NCBI GenBank assembly: GCA_012522855.1
Contig: JAAYJQ010000023.1
Coordinates: 42,144 to 106,143, forward strand
From: Bacteroidales bacterium
GTDB lineage: Bacteria > Bacteroidota > Bacteroidia > Bacteroidales > UBA932
Direction: 5' to 3'
DNA: 64,000 nt
A program made the position numbers and the translations under genes. A model generated the notes under the pieces. It saw only the letters and a program-made list of their open reading frames with translations, was not told the DNA's origin and made no database searches. Positions 27,101 to 34,371 of this stretch are shown in pieces; positions within the stretch are counted from its first letter, which is position 1; each line of letters opens with the position of its first letter.

Positions 27101-27481
27101 CGCTTTCTTCTGGGTGCCGTAGCCGACCACCACGACTTCTTCCAGGAATTCAGTGTCTTCCGCAAGGACGATCCGCATACCGTCGGTCAGGACGACCGTC
27201 TGCTCGGCATACCCGATACAGGAAATTGTTACGGAATTGCCGCTGCGGAGGGCAATGGAAAAACCACCGTCGGCATCGGTCATGGTTCCGTTTGTCGTGC
27301 CGACTTCGATAATGCTGGCGCCGACAATAGGCGCTCCGTTCTGGTCAACGACGGTGCCCCGCAACGGAACCTGCTGTGCAGGAACGATCGCTTCGCTACC
27401 GATTTCCGACACGGAGGCCCTGACGGTACTGCCGAACAATGTCAGCGTACACGCCATAAAAATCAATAGGATTCTTTTCAT
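24191..27481 (-). CDS. SusC/RagA family TonB-linked outer membrane protein
   Basis: A 1,096-residue TonB-dependent channel for uptake of large nutrients across the outer membrane. Signal peptide, a carboxypeptidase-regulatory-like domain (about residues 38-115), a TonB-box region (VVVGYGTQKKANLTGAV near 120), plug domain with SIRIRGVGTLSND and SVLKDAASASIYGTRAA, then the 22-strand barrel ending in aromatic ITF. It lacks the N-terminal STN domain, so unlike the second SusC of this window it should not signal to an anti-sigma factor. Substrate unknown. Confidence 0.95.
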   Translation of the reverse strand: MKRILLIFMACTLTLFGSTVRASVSEIGSEAIVPAQQVPLRGTVVDQNGAPIVGASIIEVGTTNGTMTDADGGFSIALRSGNSVTISCIGYAEQTVVLTDGMRIVLAEDTEFLEEVVVVGYGTQKKANLTGAVSTVDVGKTLEAKSMVDLGKSLQGAVPGLTIINSNGKIGNAPSIRIRGVGTLSNDAASDPLYIVDGVPIDDISYLNTQDIESISVLKDAASASIYGTRAAFGVVLIKTKSALTEQKVLVNYTNNFGWNQATVLPEYPSVMEQITGLNQVNKRMGLESELFGMYMDSEAFMNGVRAWEAKHGGPSGYREMVEGDDYIPGTGYFANWDVGGILFNKAAPSQNHTVSVQGTTAKTNYYASLGYDHEQGLMNFNPDKLDKYTAMVNLSSQVTDWLLVGARVNYVNKDYQDPTDALRQGSFQYLWRWGSFFGPWGTINGMDGRNAISYRKQSGEGWTKTDNLRIGGFTKINIAKGLSLNVDYTYLQNTMRYKQVNLPVRLMNTWSVSPAEATLSTTTYISARRSYTRGYNTNIYGNYEFSLAGAHNFNVMLGFNADESEYEFLRGDYYNILDANLPQIALTQDSDGKNTFSHALSSVGSAGFFGRLNYNYKDRILLELNGRYDGSSKFPENDRWAFFPSASAGWRISEEPFFEPLKATVSNAKIRASYGEIGNQEVGSDMYIATIARQAGSDAASWLGAGSARLNTFGMPKMVSKSLTWETIKTTNIGLDMGFFGGELNATFDWFQRVTEGMLAPGQTMPSVLGASVARENAGSMRSRGWEVTIDWHHSFGDINFYAIGNIADYTTFVTEWRNDTKLLNSTYSGKRYGDIWGFETERYFEASDFNADGSYASGVASQQLLESGAFHYGPGDIKFKDIDGDGKIDGGAGTEDDHGDLKVIGNTQPRYQYSLRLGGDWKGFDLDIYFQGVGKRNVWTQSAFVMPLMRGADAIYAHQTSYVTNEDAAAGRIDQSLTYPRLWAGGAGQGNISVLDRGKFNFYPQSKYLVNLAYLRVKNITLGYTLPKMLTQKVKIDRVRIYGSIYNAFDLIQHTRQYGLDPEINTGEGSYGNGVWGRTDPLIRTFSCGLQITF

Positions 27482-27542
27482 GAAAGTGTAGATTTAAAAA
27501 ACGTTTTTTGGTTATATCGTTAGTTTTATGTGGATATATTTT

Positions 27543-27575
27543 CAAATATAAGAAAAAAGTGATAAATCCAACAAA
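27543..27575 (-). promoter_or_regulatory. Promoter of susC-susD
   Basis: Minus-strand TTTG, 21 nt, TATATTTG, a full consensus match about 60 nt upstream of the susC ATG. Confidence 0.78.
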
Positions 27576-27631
27576 TTATTCGCCTCTGTCTGGTGAAGCG
27601 AGCTGTGGGTGAAGAACGCCCGGAACGGGAA

Positions 27632-28543
27632 TTATTTGAATATCTGGCACATCGGACGACCGACCCAACATTGGGGTGTCTTGAGGCCGAAGATATAGGC
27701 AAAAGTCGCGGCCACATCGTACTGCATCATCGTTTCTTCGAAGGCATAGCCTTTCTTCACATGCTTGCCGTAGACGATGAAGGGGGTTTCAAGCTCACTC
27801 AGCGTAAAACCACCGTGACCACGGTCGATACCGCCGTGGTCGGAGGACACAACGACGATCGTGTCATCGTAGATGCCGGCATCCTTCAAGGCCTGCAGGA
27901 TCATTCCGATGCTCTTGTCGCAATCCCGTATGCATTGGTAATACTCGGGAGATCCCCAGCCGAATTTGTGTCCGACTTCATCCTGATCGCCGATGTAGAA
28001 GGTAAAGAAGGCCGGTTTCTTTTCCAGAATGAAATTCACGGCCCTTTCCGTGTATTTTTCCAATGAATATCCTTCCGGCTGGTGGTAGCCGGGATCATAG
28101 GCATAGTGATCGATCGCCAGCGTATCGATCAGGTAGCCGATGCCGTCCCAGTTGTACAAGGCTCCCGTTACGGCTGACGGCATCTGTTCTTCCAGCAAGG
28201 TATAGATGGTCGGCGGCATGCCGCGGTCCGTCACATAGGCCGCCGGAATATCGGGCACCTTTGAGCCCCAGGTGTAGTAGCAGTGCATCTCCGTGGGCAT
28301 TCCCATGAAAATCGACGCCCAGTTGATCGCCGAAGCGGAGGGCATAACGGACCTCTTGGCGAGGGTGTAGCTGCCGTTCTCCATCAAGTACTTGAAGTTC
28401 AGAATATCCGTTGCCTGATTGAAACATTCGGTGGACAGCCCGTCGATGCCGATGAACACGACGTGTTTTGCGAGTTTCCGGGCACCGGCAGGAATCCAAG
28501 CCGTTGTCAGCACAAGCAGGACGATGATCAATACTTTCTTCAT
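27632..28543 (-). CDS. Secreted alkaline-phosphatase-superfamily phosphodiesterase
   Basis: 303 residues from ATG 28543. Signal peptide (KKVLIIVLLVLTTAWIPAGA) followed by the type I phosphodiesterase/nucleotide pyrophosphatase fold: FIGIDGLSTE (first metal site; the T/S nucleophile lies downstream in PSASAINWAS), GDQDEVGH and SSDHGGIDRGHGG supply metal ligands. It should act in the periplasm or outside the cell on phosphodiesters or phosphorylated glycans. Lies 13 nt after ahcY and before the susC promoter; whether it serves the SusCD pair is open. Confidence 0.85.
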   Translation of the reverse strand: MKKVLIIVLLVLTTAWIPAGARKLAKHVVFIGIDGLSTECFNQATDILNFKYLMENGSYTLAKRSVMPSASAINWASIFMGMPTEMHCYYTWGSKVPDIPAAYVTDRGMPPTIYTLLEEQMPSAVTGALYNWDGIGYLIDTLAIDHYAYDPGYHQPEGYSLEKYTERAVNFILEKKPAFFTFYIGDQDEVGHKFGWGSPEYYQCIRDCDKSIGMILQALKDAGIYDDTIVVVSSDHGGIDRGHGGFTLSELETPFIVYGKHVKKGYAFEETMMQYDVAATFAYIFGLKTPQCWVGRPMCQIFK

Positions 28544-28556
28544 AATATTTTGTTTT

Positions 28557-29807
28557 TCAGTTCCCGAAAAGGTATTTGTGTTGCGCCGGGGTGAGGGTAT
28601 CGATGGTGATGCCCCAGTCGGCAAGTTTGCGGCGGGCGACTTCCCGGTCGATTTCCGGCGGCACGTCGTGGAGCATTTCGCCCGGAACGCGTGACAGGTT
28701 GTTACGGTTCTGCGCCAGATATCGGGCGCTGAGCGCCTGGATGGCGAAACTCATGTCCATAATTTCGGCAGGGTGTCCGTCGCCGGCGGCCAGATTCACC
28801 AGCCGTCCTTCCGCCAGCAGGTAAACCTTGCGGCCGTTTGGAAGATCATATTCCTGAATATTCGCCCGCGCGGGCCTCTGCGAAACGGCGAGCTCACGCA
28901 ACTGCGCCACACTGACCTCGCAGTCGAAATGGCCGGCGTTGCAGCAAATCGCCCCGTCCTTCATCGTCAGGAAATGCTCCGTGGTGATAACATCCTCGCA
29001 GCCCGTGACGGTGACGAAGATGTCCCCGATCGGAGCGGCCTCCCGCATACTCATGACACGGAAACCATCCATCACCGCCTCCATCGCCTTGATCGGGTCG
29101 ATTTCAGTCACGATGACCCGCGCGCCGAGACCCTTCGCCCGCATGGCGACCCCTTTGCCGCACCAGCCGTAGCCGGCCACCACGACATCCTTTCCGGCCA
29201 CGATCAAGTTCGTCGTACGGTCGATGCCGTCCCAAACGCTTTGGCCGGTTCCGTAACGGTTGTCGAAGAGACGCTTGCAGTCGGCATCGTTGACCAGCAT
29301 CATCGGAAAGGCAAGCGTTTTGGCCCGGTTCATCTGCTGAAGCCGGAGAATTCCGGTGGTGGTCTCTTCGCAGCCGCCGATGATGTCCGGAATGAGGCGA
29401 GGATATTCCTGATGAATCATGGAAACCAGATCGCCGCCGTCGTCGATGATAAGGTTGGGGCCCGCTTCCAGCACCCGGCGGATGCCGAATTCATATTCCT
29501 GAGGCGTAGCGCCATGCACGGCGAAAACCTGCAACCCTTCGCGTGCCAGGGCGGCCGCCACGTCGTCCTGGGTGGAAAGGGGATTGCTGCCGGTCACGAA
29601 CATCTCCGCTCCGCCTTCCGCCAACGCTTCGCACAAGCGCGCGGTCTTGGCTTCCAAATGGACGGAGAGGGCGACCCGAAGTCCCCGGAAGGGTTTGTCC
29701 GCTTTGAATTCCCGCTCAATCCCTGCCAGCAACGGCATGTGGTTCCGCGCCCATTCGATTTTCAGCGCGCCGCTTTCCCAGCGCAAGGGATCCCGAATTT
29801 CGCTCAT
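28557..29807 (-). CDS. ahcY: Adenosylhomocysteinase (short form)
   Basis: Splits S-adenosylhomocysteine to adenosine and homocysteine, clearing the product of methylation. 416 residues, shorter than the common bacterial form of about 470 because a loop insertion is absent; this resembles the archaeal/thermophile-type enzymes. Motifs: GSNPLSTQDDVAAAL, the NAD-binding GYGWCGKGVA near residue 205, NAGHFDCEV and the C-terminal NLAAGDGHPAEIMDMSF. NAD fold and active-site residues look complete. Divergent from fabG. Confidence 0.94.
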   Translation of the reverse strand: MSEIRDPLRWESGALKIEWARNHMPLLAGIEREFKADKPFRGLRVALSVHLEAKTARLCEALAEGGAEMFVTGSNPLSTQDDVAAALAREGLQVFAVHGATPQEYEFGIRRVLEAGPNLIIDDGGDLVSMIHQEYPRLIPDIIGGCEETTTGILRLQQMNRAKTLAFPMMLVNDADCKRLFDNRYGTGQSVWDGIDRTTNLIVAGKDVVVAGYGWCGKGVAMRAKGLGARVIVTEIDPIKAMEAVMDGFRVMSMREAAPIGDIFVTVTGCEDVITTEHFLTMKDGAICCNAGHFDCEVSVAQLRELAVSQRPARANIQEYDLPNGRKVYLLAEGRLVNLAAGDGHPAEIMDMSFAIQALSARYLAQNRNNLSRVPGEMLHDVPPEIDREVARRKLADWGITIDTLTPAQHKYLFGN

Positions 29808-29898
29808 GTAATCCTTTTTTGCTTTCTTTCGTAAAGATACTAAATCTTTCTTTTTTCACCACAAGCGGGGGACTTTTGCCAACTACCAGCGGAAAATG

Positions 29899-29929
29899 TT
29901 GCGAAGGCGGGCGGGATAATGTAATTTTG
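29899..29929 (+). promoter_or_regulatory. Promoter of fabG
   Basis: GTTG/TTG, 20 nt, TAATTTTG on the plus strand, about 28 nt before the fabG ATG. Confidence 0.6.
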
Positions 29930-29957
29930 CCAACGGAAATCAATTAAATATATCAAT

Positions 29958-30704
29958 ATGGGACTTTTGGATGGTAAAGTCGCCCTCGTAACGGGCGCAG
30001 CAAGAGGAATCGGAAAGGCAATCGCATTGAAATTCGCCTCGGAGGGGGCCGATGTAGCCTTTACGGATCTCGTCATCAACGAGGCAGCGGAACAGACCGT
30101 CAAGGAGATCGAAGCCTTCGGCCACAAGGTCAAAGGCTACGCTTCCAATGCCGCGAACTTCGAGGAAACACATGCCGTCGTGGATGAAATTCTGAAAGAC
30201 TTCGGCCGGATCGACATTCTCGTCAACAACGCCGGCATCACCAAAGACGGGCTGATGCTCCGGATGACCGAGGCCCAGTGGGATGCTGTCCTCAACGTCA
30301 ACTTGAAATCCGCGTTCAACTTCATCCACGCCCTGACCCCAATCATGGCGCGCCAACGGGGCGGCAGCATCATCAACATGTCCTCCGTTGTCGGGGTTTC
30401 CGGCAATGCGGGACAGTGCAATTATTCAGCTTCCAAGGCAGGTATGATCGGGCTGGCCAAGTCGATCGCCAAGGAAATGGGCCCCCGCGGCATCCGGGCC
30501 AATTGCATCGCGCCCGGATTCATCGTTTCGGATATGACGGACGCTCTGCCGGAAGACATCCGTGACGCATGGGTCAAGCAGATTCCGCTGCGCCGCGGCG
30601 GAACCCCGGAAGACGTCGCCAACGTGGCCCTCTTCCTCGCCAGCGACCTGTCCGGCTATGTCAGCGGCCAAGTCATTCACTGCTGCGGCGCGATGAACTG
30701 CTAA
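29958..30704 (+). CDS. fabG: 3-oxoacyl-[acyl-carrier-protein] reductase
   Basis: Short-chain dehydrogenase that reduces 3-oxoacyl-ACP in fatty acid elongation with NADPH. 248 residues. Seen: TGAARGIGKA (residues 13-22, nucleotide loop), NNAGITKDGL, catalytic Ser in SSVVGVSGN, and YSASKAG with the Tyr/Lys pair, plus the family C-terminus. Stands alone with its own promoter and terminator, away from other fab genes. Confidence 0.93.
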   Translation: MGLLDGKVALVTGAARGIGKAIALKFASEGADVAFTDLVINEAAEQTVKEIEAFGHKVKGYASNAANFEETHAVVDEILKDFGRIDILVNNAGITKDGLMLRMTEAQWDAVLNVNLKSAFNFIHALTPIMARQRGGSIINMSSVVGVSGNAGQCNYSASKAGMIGLAKSIAKEMGPRGIRANCIAPGFIVSDMTDALPEDIRDAWVKQIPLRRGGTPEDVANVALFLASDLSGYVSGQVIHCCGAMNC

Positions 30705-30744
30705 CGCGAACAAATGAGCCGCTTGAGTCGCTAACGCGAACAAA
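30700..30744 (+). repeat. 15-nt direct repeat at the fabG stop
   Basis: GCTAACGCGAACAAA occurs at 30700-30714, covering the fabG stop codon, and again at 30730-30744, entering the terminator stem. Probably a small local duplication. Confidence 0.6.
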
Positions 30745-30770
30745 GGTGGCACCTTGGTGCCACCTTTGTT
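30739..30770. terminator. Terminator after fabG
   Basis: A perfect 15-bp stem (AACAAAGGTGGCACC and its complement) with a TT loop, 35 nt past the fabG stop. The downstream T run is weak (GTTAACTTTGTT). Confidence 0.7.
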
Positions 30771-30805
30771 AACTTTGTTCATGTATTCGTGTCCGCATCG
30801 GGGTG

Positions 30806-30919
30806 AAAAAAATGAGCGTCGACGCTTCCCGCGTGGACTCTCACTCTAACCACATAATTAATAACACTAAAACTAATAACCAATAGGTTGATCGGGTAAG
30901 AGAACCTTACTTGCTCAAC
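30806..30919 (-). ncRNA. Candidate small RNA of about 114 nt
   Basis: Predicted transcript between a perfect promoter (30926-30956) and an intrinsic terminator (hairpin 30814-30840 followed by seven U, 30806-30812). The 5' end folds into a stem: GGTTGA ... TCAACC enclosing GTAAG ... CTTAC. Then comes an AU-rich, apparently unpaired linker of about 35 nt, then the terminator. No open frame longer than a few codons (a four-codon MWLE starts in the linker). I cannot name the family. Confidence 0.55.
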
Positions 30920-30925
30920 CCGGTG

Positions 30926-30956
30926 CAAAGATACGACAATATTTTTAATTCGCAAA
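30926..30956 (-). promoter_or_regulatory. Promoter of the candidate small RNA
   Basis: Minus-strand TTTG, 19 nt, TATCTTTG, a full consensus, with a very AT-rich region upstream (30957-31070) as seen at strong promoters. The AT-rich region itself, up to the comF stop at 31172, holds no gene. Confidence 0.75.
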
Positions 30957-31171
30957 CATTTTTATGCTTTTTCTCAATTATTATTCGTTTTTGGGCTTAA
31001 CTAATTGATTCAATGTCCATTAAATTGTAATTAAAATTTTATTACATTTTAATTGCGATTTAATTACATTTCCCACAGGTGCCTATAACGCCGTGCCAAA
31101 GTCATTGATTTGTATATAAAACGTTTCAATGTTGTTATTCGTAAGGATTGTTGGTGTTTTTGCTTTCACTT

Positions 31172-31963
31172 TTACTGGCCCACACAGGCCAAGGTCGCTA
31201 CGTCGATGCGGACCTGTACGGGAAACACCGTTCTAAGTGCTTGAAAGCAAGAATACAAGGTTGCGCCTGTTGTAAACACATCGTCCACCAGCAGAATCCT
31301 GCGCGGTAAATTCGGCTGATTTGCCGTTCTCGCGCGTAGTTTTCGCAGGAAACGTTTCCGGATCCGGAAAGCTCCGGAAACGTTCCGAACTTTTTCCTCC
31401 ACGGACAGTCTCGCCTGTGACCGCGTCCGGGAGGGTCGGCAGAGCACGTCCGTACGTAACCGGGCACCGAGCCGGAATGCAAGCTCTTTCGCGATGACAT
31501 CCGCTTGATTGTATCCCCTCGACCAGCGGCGGCTCCAGTGCAAGGGAACAGGAACAACCCAGTCAATACCCTTGTAGAGGGAAGAAGAAGCCATCCGATC
31601 ACCGAGCTTGCGGGAAAAAAATCTTCCGGCGGCAAAATCCGCATGATACTTCAGCCGCTGGGTGATCTTTCGATAACCTGTCGATGCGCGATAGTAGAAC
31701 AGCGCGGTAGCAAAAGCATATTCCTCATGCCTTGATTGCGGATCAGACAAATCCAAATCCCGCTGAATCAAAGCATTGAACCGGTCCGCCATCGGATTGC
31801 GGGACAGGCCGGAGAAACGGGTTTCCGGAAGATCCGCCAGACAACCGATACAGAGATGGCGCTCCCGAAGCGCCAACCGAACCCTGCAGACGATGCAGCG
31901 CCTCGGCATAAAAAAGTCTGCGAGCGCCGCGCAACCCTCTTTCCAACCCCATCCGCGTAACAT
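31172..31963 (-). CDS. comF: ComF family phosphoribosyltransferase-like protein
   Basis: 263 residues. N-terminal zinc-ribbon type motif (CIVC ... CIGC, residues about 23-40) and a C-terminal phosphoribosyltransferase fold with the PRPP loop RILLVDDVFTTGATL near residue 220. The family is tied to natural DNA uptake in competent bacteria (ComFC/GntX); in Bacteroidota its role is unproven. It is monocistronic here. Confidence 0.9.
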   Translation of the reverse strand: MLRGWGWKEGCAALADFFMPRRCIVCRVRLALRERHLCIGCLADLPETRFSGLSRNPMADRFNALIQRDLDLSDPQSRHEEYAFATALFYYRASTGYRKITQRLKYHADFAAGRFFSRKLGDRMASSSLYKGIDWVVPVPLHWSRRWSRGYNQADVIAKELAFRLGARLRTDVLCRPSRTRSQARLSVEEKVRNVSGAFRIRKRFLRKLRARTANQPNLPRRILLVDDVFTTGATLYSCFQALRTVFPVQVRIDVATLACVGQ

Positions 31964-32096
31964 TTCCCGAAGTATTTTTAGGCAATGTACGAACTAGAAA
32001 CAGCAATCTCCGACAAAATCAGAAATGTCTGTTCTTTGCTTGTGCCATTTTGTTTCTCATAAAAACTTTCTAGTCGAAAATCCATAGATTATCCGA

Positions 32097-32127
32097 TTGA
32101 CAAGCAGTTGTAACTGATCTATCTTTG
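32097..32127 (+). promoter_or_regulatory. Orphan plus-strand promoter
   Basis: TTG, 20 nt, TATCTTTG. No plus-strand gene follows before the terminator hairpin at 32232-32264; only tiny frames such as ATGAAATAA. The rest of the 318-nt gap 31964-32281 shows no gene. Confidence 0.45.
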
Positions 32128-32231
32128 TGTCAATCTTATGAAATAAATATAACCTATTGAAAAACATATGGACTAAAAACCAACCCGAGTAATCCTAACG
32201 AGAACTTCGAAAAAATAAGTGGTTATTTGCA

Positions 32232-32264
32232 GAACCCCGCCTGACGCGATGTCATGCGGGGTTC
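32232..32264. terminator. Hairpin terminator of the hydrolase unit
   Basis: 9-bp stem GAACCCCGC / GCGGGGTTC with a 15-nt loop, 18 nt past the stop of the minus-strand gene ending at 32282. A T run follows only after some 20 nt on the minus strand. Confidence 0.6.
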
Positions 32265-32281
32265 AAACATAAACGAGAAAA

Positions 32282-32665
32282 CTACAAATCCAAACTGAGT
32301 TGGGAATCCGCAGCGGACCTGAGCGCTTCAAATCTGTTCATCGCGGCAAGATCCGGCGTTACGATCACGTCGAATTTTTGGATAAGCATCAAGTCGCCGG
32401 TGACAATTCCGCACCCGCTGCCGGCCCCTCCTACGATCGCGGGAATGCCCGTTCCTCTACCCAACAATACGGCCGCTCCTTCCGGATCCTCCTCCACAAC
32501 AAGTCCGACTACTCGCGTGAAATCAATCGCCGCGCTCTCTTCCAAAGCGATTTTATCTGTTACAACGATGCTTCCTTCCGGGATTTCCCCGAATGGGCTC
32601 GCTCGGTCGATTACAAACGCCTTGCCCTTCGCAAAGCCGCTCACTCCTGTTCCGCGAAAAGTCAT
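32282..32665 (-). CDS. Stand-alone PEP-utilizer swivel-like domain without the His
   Basis: 127 residues. The sequence matches the swivelling domain of PEP-utilising enzymes and PTS enzyme I: FRGTGVSGFAKGKAFVI at the start, GSIVVTDKIA, and GTGIPAIVGGAG. In these enzymes the phosphorylated histidine lies 9-10 residues before GIPA; here the equivalent stretch is EGAAVLLGRGTGIPA and the position is Ala. No ATP-binding or PEP-binding domain is attached. Start chosen at 32665, where ATG overlaps the stop of the upstream hydrolase (ATGA), so the two are translationally coupled. Function unknown; probably not a phosphocarrier. Confidence 0.6.
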   Translation of the reverse strand: MTFRGTGVSGFAKGKAFVIDRASPFGEIPEGSIVVTDKIALEESAAIDFTRVVGLVVEEDPEGAAVLLGRGTGIPAIVGGAGSGCGIVTGDLMLIQKFDVIVTPDLAAMNRFEALRSAADSQLSLDL

Positions 32666-34341
32666 AATTCTTTTGATAGCCGCTGTTTCTCGAAGGCCTG
32701 GATACCATCGATCAAATGTTCGAAACGCAACGACGTGCGGTTCCCGGGATAGACCAAATAGGTGTCTCCGGAAGCCCAGGAACGGAAACGGGAATCCAAC
32801 AGCGGTTCCAGCGGCCAGCTGTTGAAGGCCCATCTCAAGTAGCCGTCCGCCTTCCGGGCAGCGACCGCGCGCCCGATGTAGGACGCTTCTTCCAGCGGAG
32901 AGAACGTGAACGTGTTGGGCGTGGGTTCCGAGCAGCAGGTGTAATAGGTCGTGAACTTGCCTTCGGCCTTCCGTCTTGCGACCACATCATCCGGGAATGG
33001 ATGATGCCAGCCGGAACAATAGTCGAAGATCTCTTGCTCGATTTCCGGATAATAGTTGCCTGCAAGCGAAATCTTGAATTCCGGATCGATCTTGCGGATG
33101 ATTGCGATGGCCTCCTGCATCACCTTCATCGGACGTTCGTCCATTGCGATAGCCGTCCGGTCGAACCAACCTTTCTCTTTCAGGTGCCGGGCAAACGTCG
33201 TCAAAAAATTGCCCCAAAGGTCTGCATAGGCGGGATCACCGGGCTCGGCGTGAAGTTCCTTTACCGTGTTCTCCGCGCTGTCGAAATACGGGAAGGTCAA
33301 CCGCCAGGGAATCATGGAATAACAGTTGATCTGCCCGGTAATGCCGCAGCTCATCATAAATTCCACCCAACGGTCAAAAACTTCGAAGGAATATTCCCAT
33401 GTACCGTCCAGCTTCCGGATCCAGTTCACCATGGACGAAAAAGCATCTTCGGTCTGGCCGTTCCAGGGACGATGAATGATGGAGGCGGTGATCACCTTCT
33501 GTCCTGCCTCGGCAAGTCGGCGCATGATCGGTCGCATGGCCTCTAGATGCGCTTCGCTCCAGAGCGGAACCTGGTAGTAGCGCGCGACGGCGTAGGGATT
33601 CTGCCAAAGATCCAGATGGAAAGTCCAGTCTTTCGGCAGGGGAAGTACGTAATCCTCAACCTGAATATCCAACCTGAGGCTCCCGACTGCTTTCCCGGCT
33701 TCCCGCACCGTCAATGTTCCGCGATAGCTTCCGGCAGGAGTTTCCTGCGGGATCCAGCAGGTAAGCCAAATCGCCTGCGTCTGCATCGGAGACATCGCAA
33801 GTGACTTCAACGAGGGATCCACACAGTCGGCCACCATAGAGGAGTCGTATACCGTGTGATCGGGACGCGAAGAACATCCGCTCATTCCGTCTTTGTTCAA
33901 CTCGTCTGCCATCACATAGCGCACAAAGCCCGCCTCAATACAGGCGGACGGAATCTTGCTGTTCCCCTTTCCGCTCAAGTCCGAGATCTCATAAGAGATG
34001 TCTGCCGCTGGACGGGCAGTCCAGACGACCGCCTGGGCGAACACGCGTTCTCCGCGCCAGCCTGTCAATGTTTGTCGCGTCAAGCTGTGGGCAAGCGGAA
34101 CGGCAGTCGCGGGATAACGGATGTTTTTGTCTGCCCATGAAACATTCACACCTTTTACTCCGCGCCATTCGACGGGATCGGGCAGCGCGAATTGCGGCAA
34201 TTCTCGATAGGAAAGCACCGGAAAGCGCTGCTGTCCCGTCGGAGTTCCGCACTGGGTTTTCACGACTTCGGCCGGTTGGGCGAAGCCGAGGGTAATGGCC
34301 AGCAAAAGCGCCGTTGCCGCAAAGATTTTTCTGTGGTTCAT
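32662..34341 (-). CDS. Secreted DUF4091 / GH123-like glycoside hydrolase
   Basis: 559 residues with an N-terminal signal peptide (AATALLLAITLGFAQ). The layout matches DUF4091 proteins, related to GH123 beta-N-acetylgalactosaminidases: an N-terminal beta domain (to about residue 235), then a TIM-barrel-like domain starting FHLDLWQNPYAVARYY, with an Asp-Glu pair in IAMDERPMKVM near residue 395 that is a candidate catalytic pair, and a C-terminal part with YLRWAFNSWPLEPLLD. Expected to act in the periplasm on glycans carrying N-acetylhexosamine; the substrate is inferred from the family only. Confidence 0.8.
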   Translation of the reverse strand: MNHRKIFAATALLLAITLGFAQPAEVVKTQCGTPTGQQRFPVLSYRELPQFALPDPVEWRGVKGVNVSWADKNIRYPATAVPLAHSLTRQTLTGWRGERVFAQAVVWTARPAADISYEISDLSGKGNSKIPSACIEAGFVRYVMADELNKDGMSGCSSRPDHTVYDSSMVADCVDPSLKSLAMSPMQTQAIWLTCWIPQETPAGSYRGTLTVREAGKAVGSLRLDIQVEDYVLPLPKDWTFHLDLWQNPYAVARYYQVPLWSEAHLEAMRPIMRRLAEAGQKVITASIIHRPWNGQTEDAFSSMVNWIRKLDGTWEYSFEVFDRWVEFMMSCGITGQINCYSMIPWRLTFPYFDSAENTVKELHAEPGDPAYADLWGNFLTTFARHLKEKGWFDRTAIAMDERPMKVMQEAIAIIRKIDPEFKISLAGNYYPEIEQEIFDYCSGWHHPFPDDVVARRKAEGKFTTYYTCCSEPTPNTFTFSPLEEASYIGRAVAARKADGYLRWAFNSWPLEPLLDSRFRSWASGDTYLVYPGNRTSLRFEHLIDGIQAFEKQRLSKEL

Positions 34342-34371
34342 TCGTTGATCATTTTATCGAGTGAGTCGAGC

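Noticed and set aside
30700..30744. GCTAACGCGAACAAA double as an attachment site
   Set aside because: The copies are only 30 nt apart and no integrase is nearby; a local duplication explains them.
31950..32095. CTAGAAA / TTTCTAG inverted repeat upstream of comF as a mobile-element end
   Set aside because: The arms are only 7 nt, there is no transposase-like sequence between them and no target duplication was seen.
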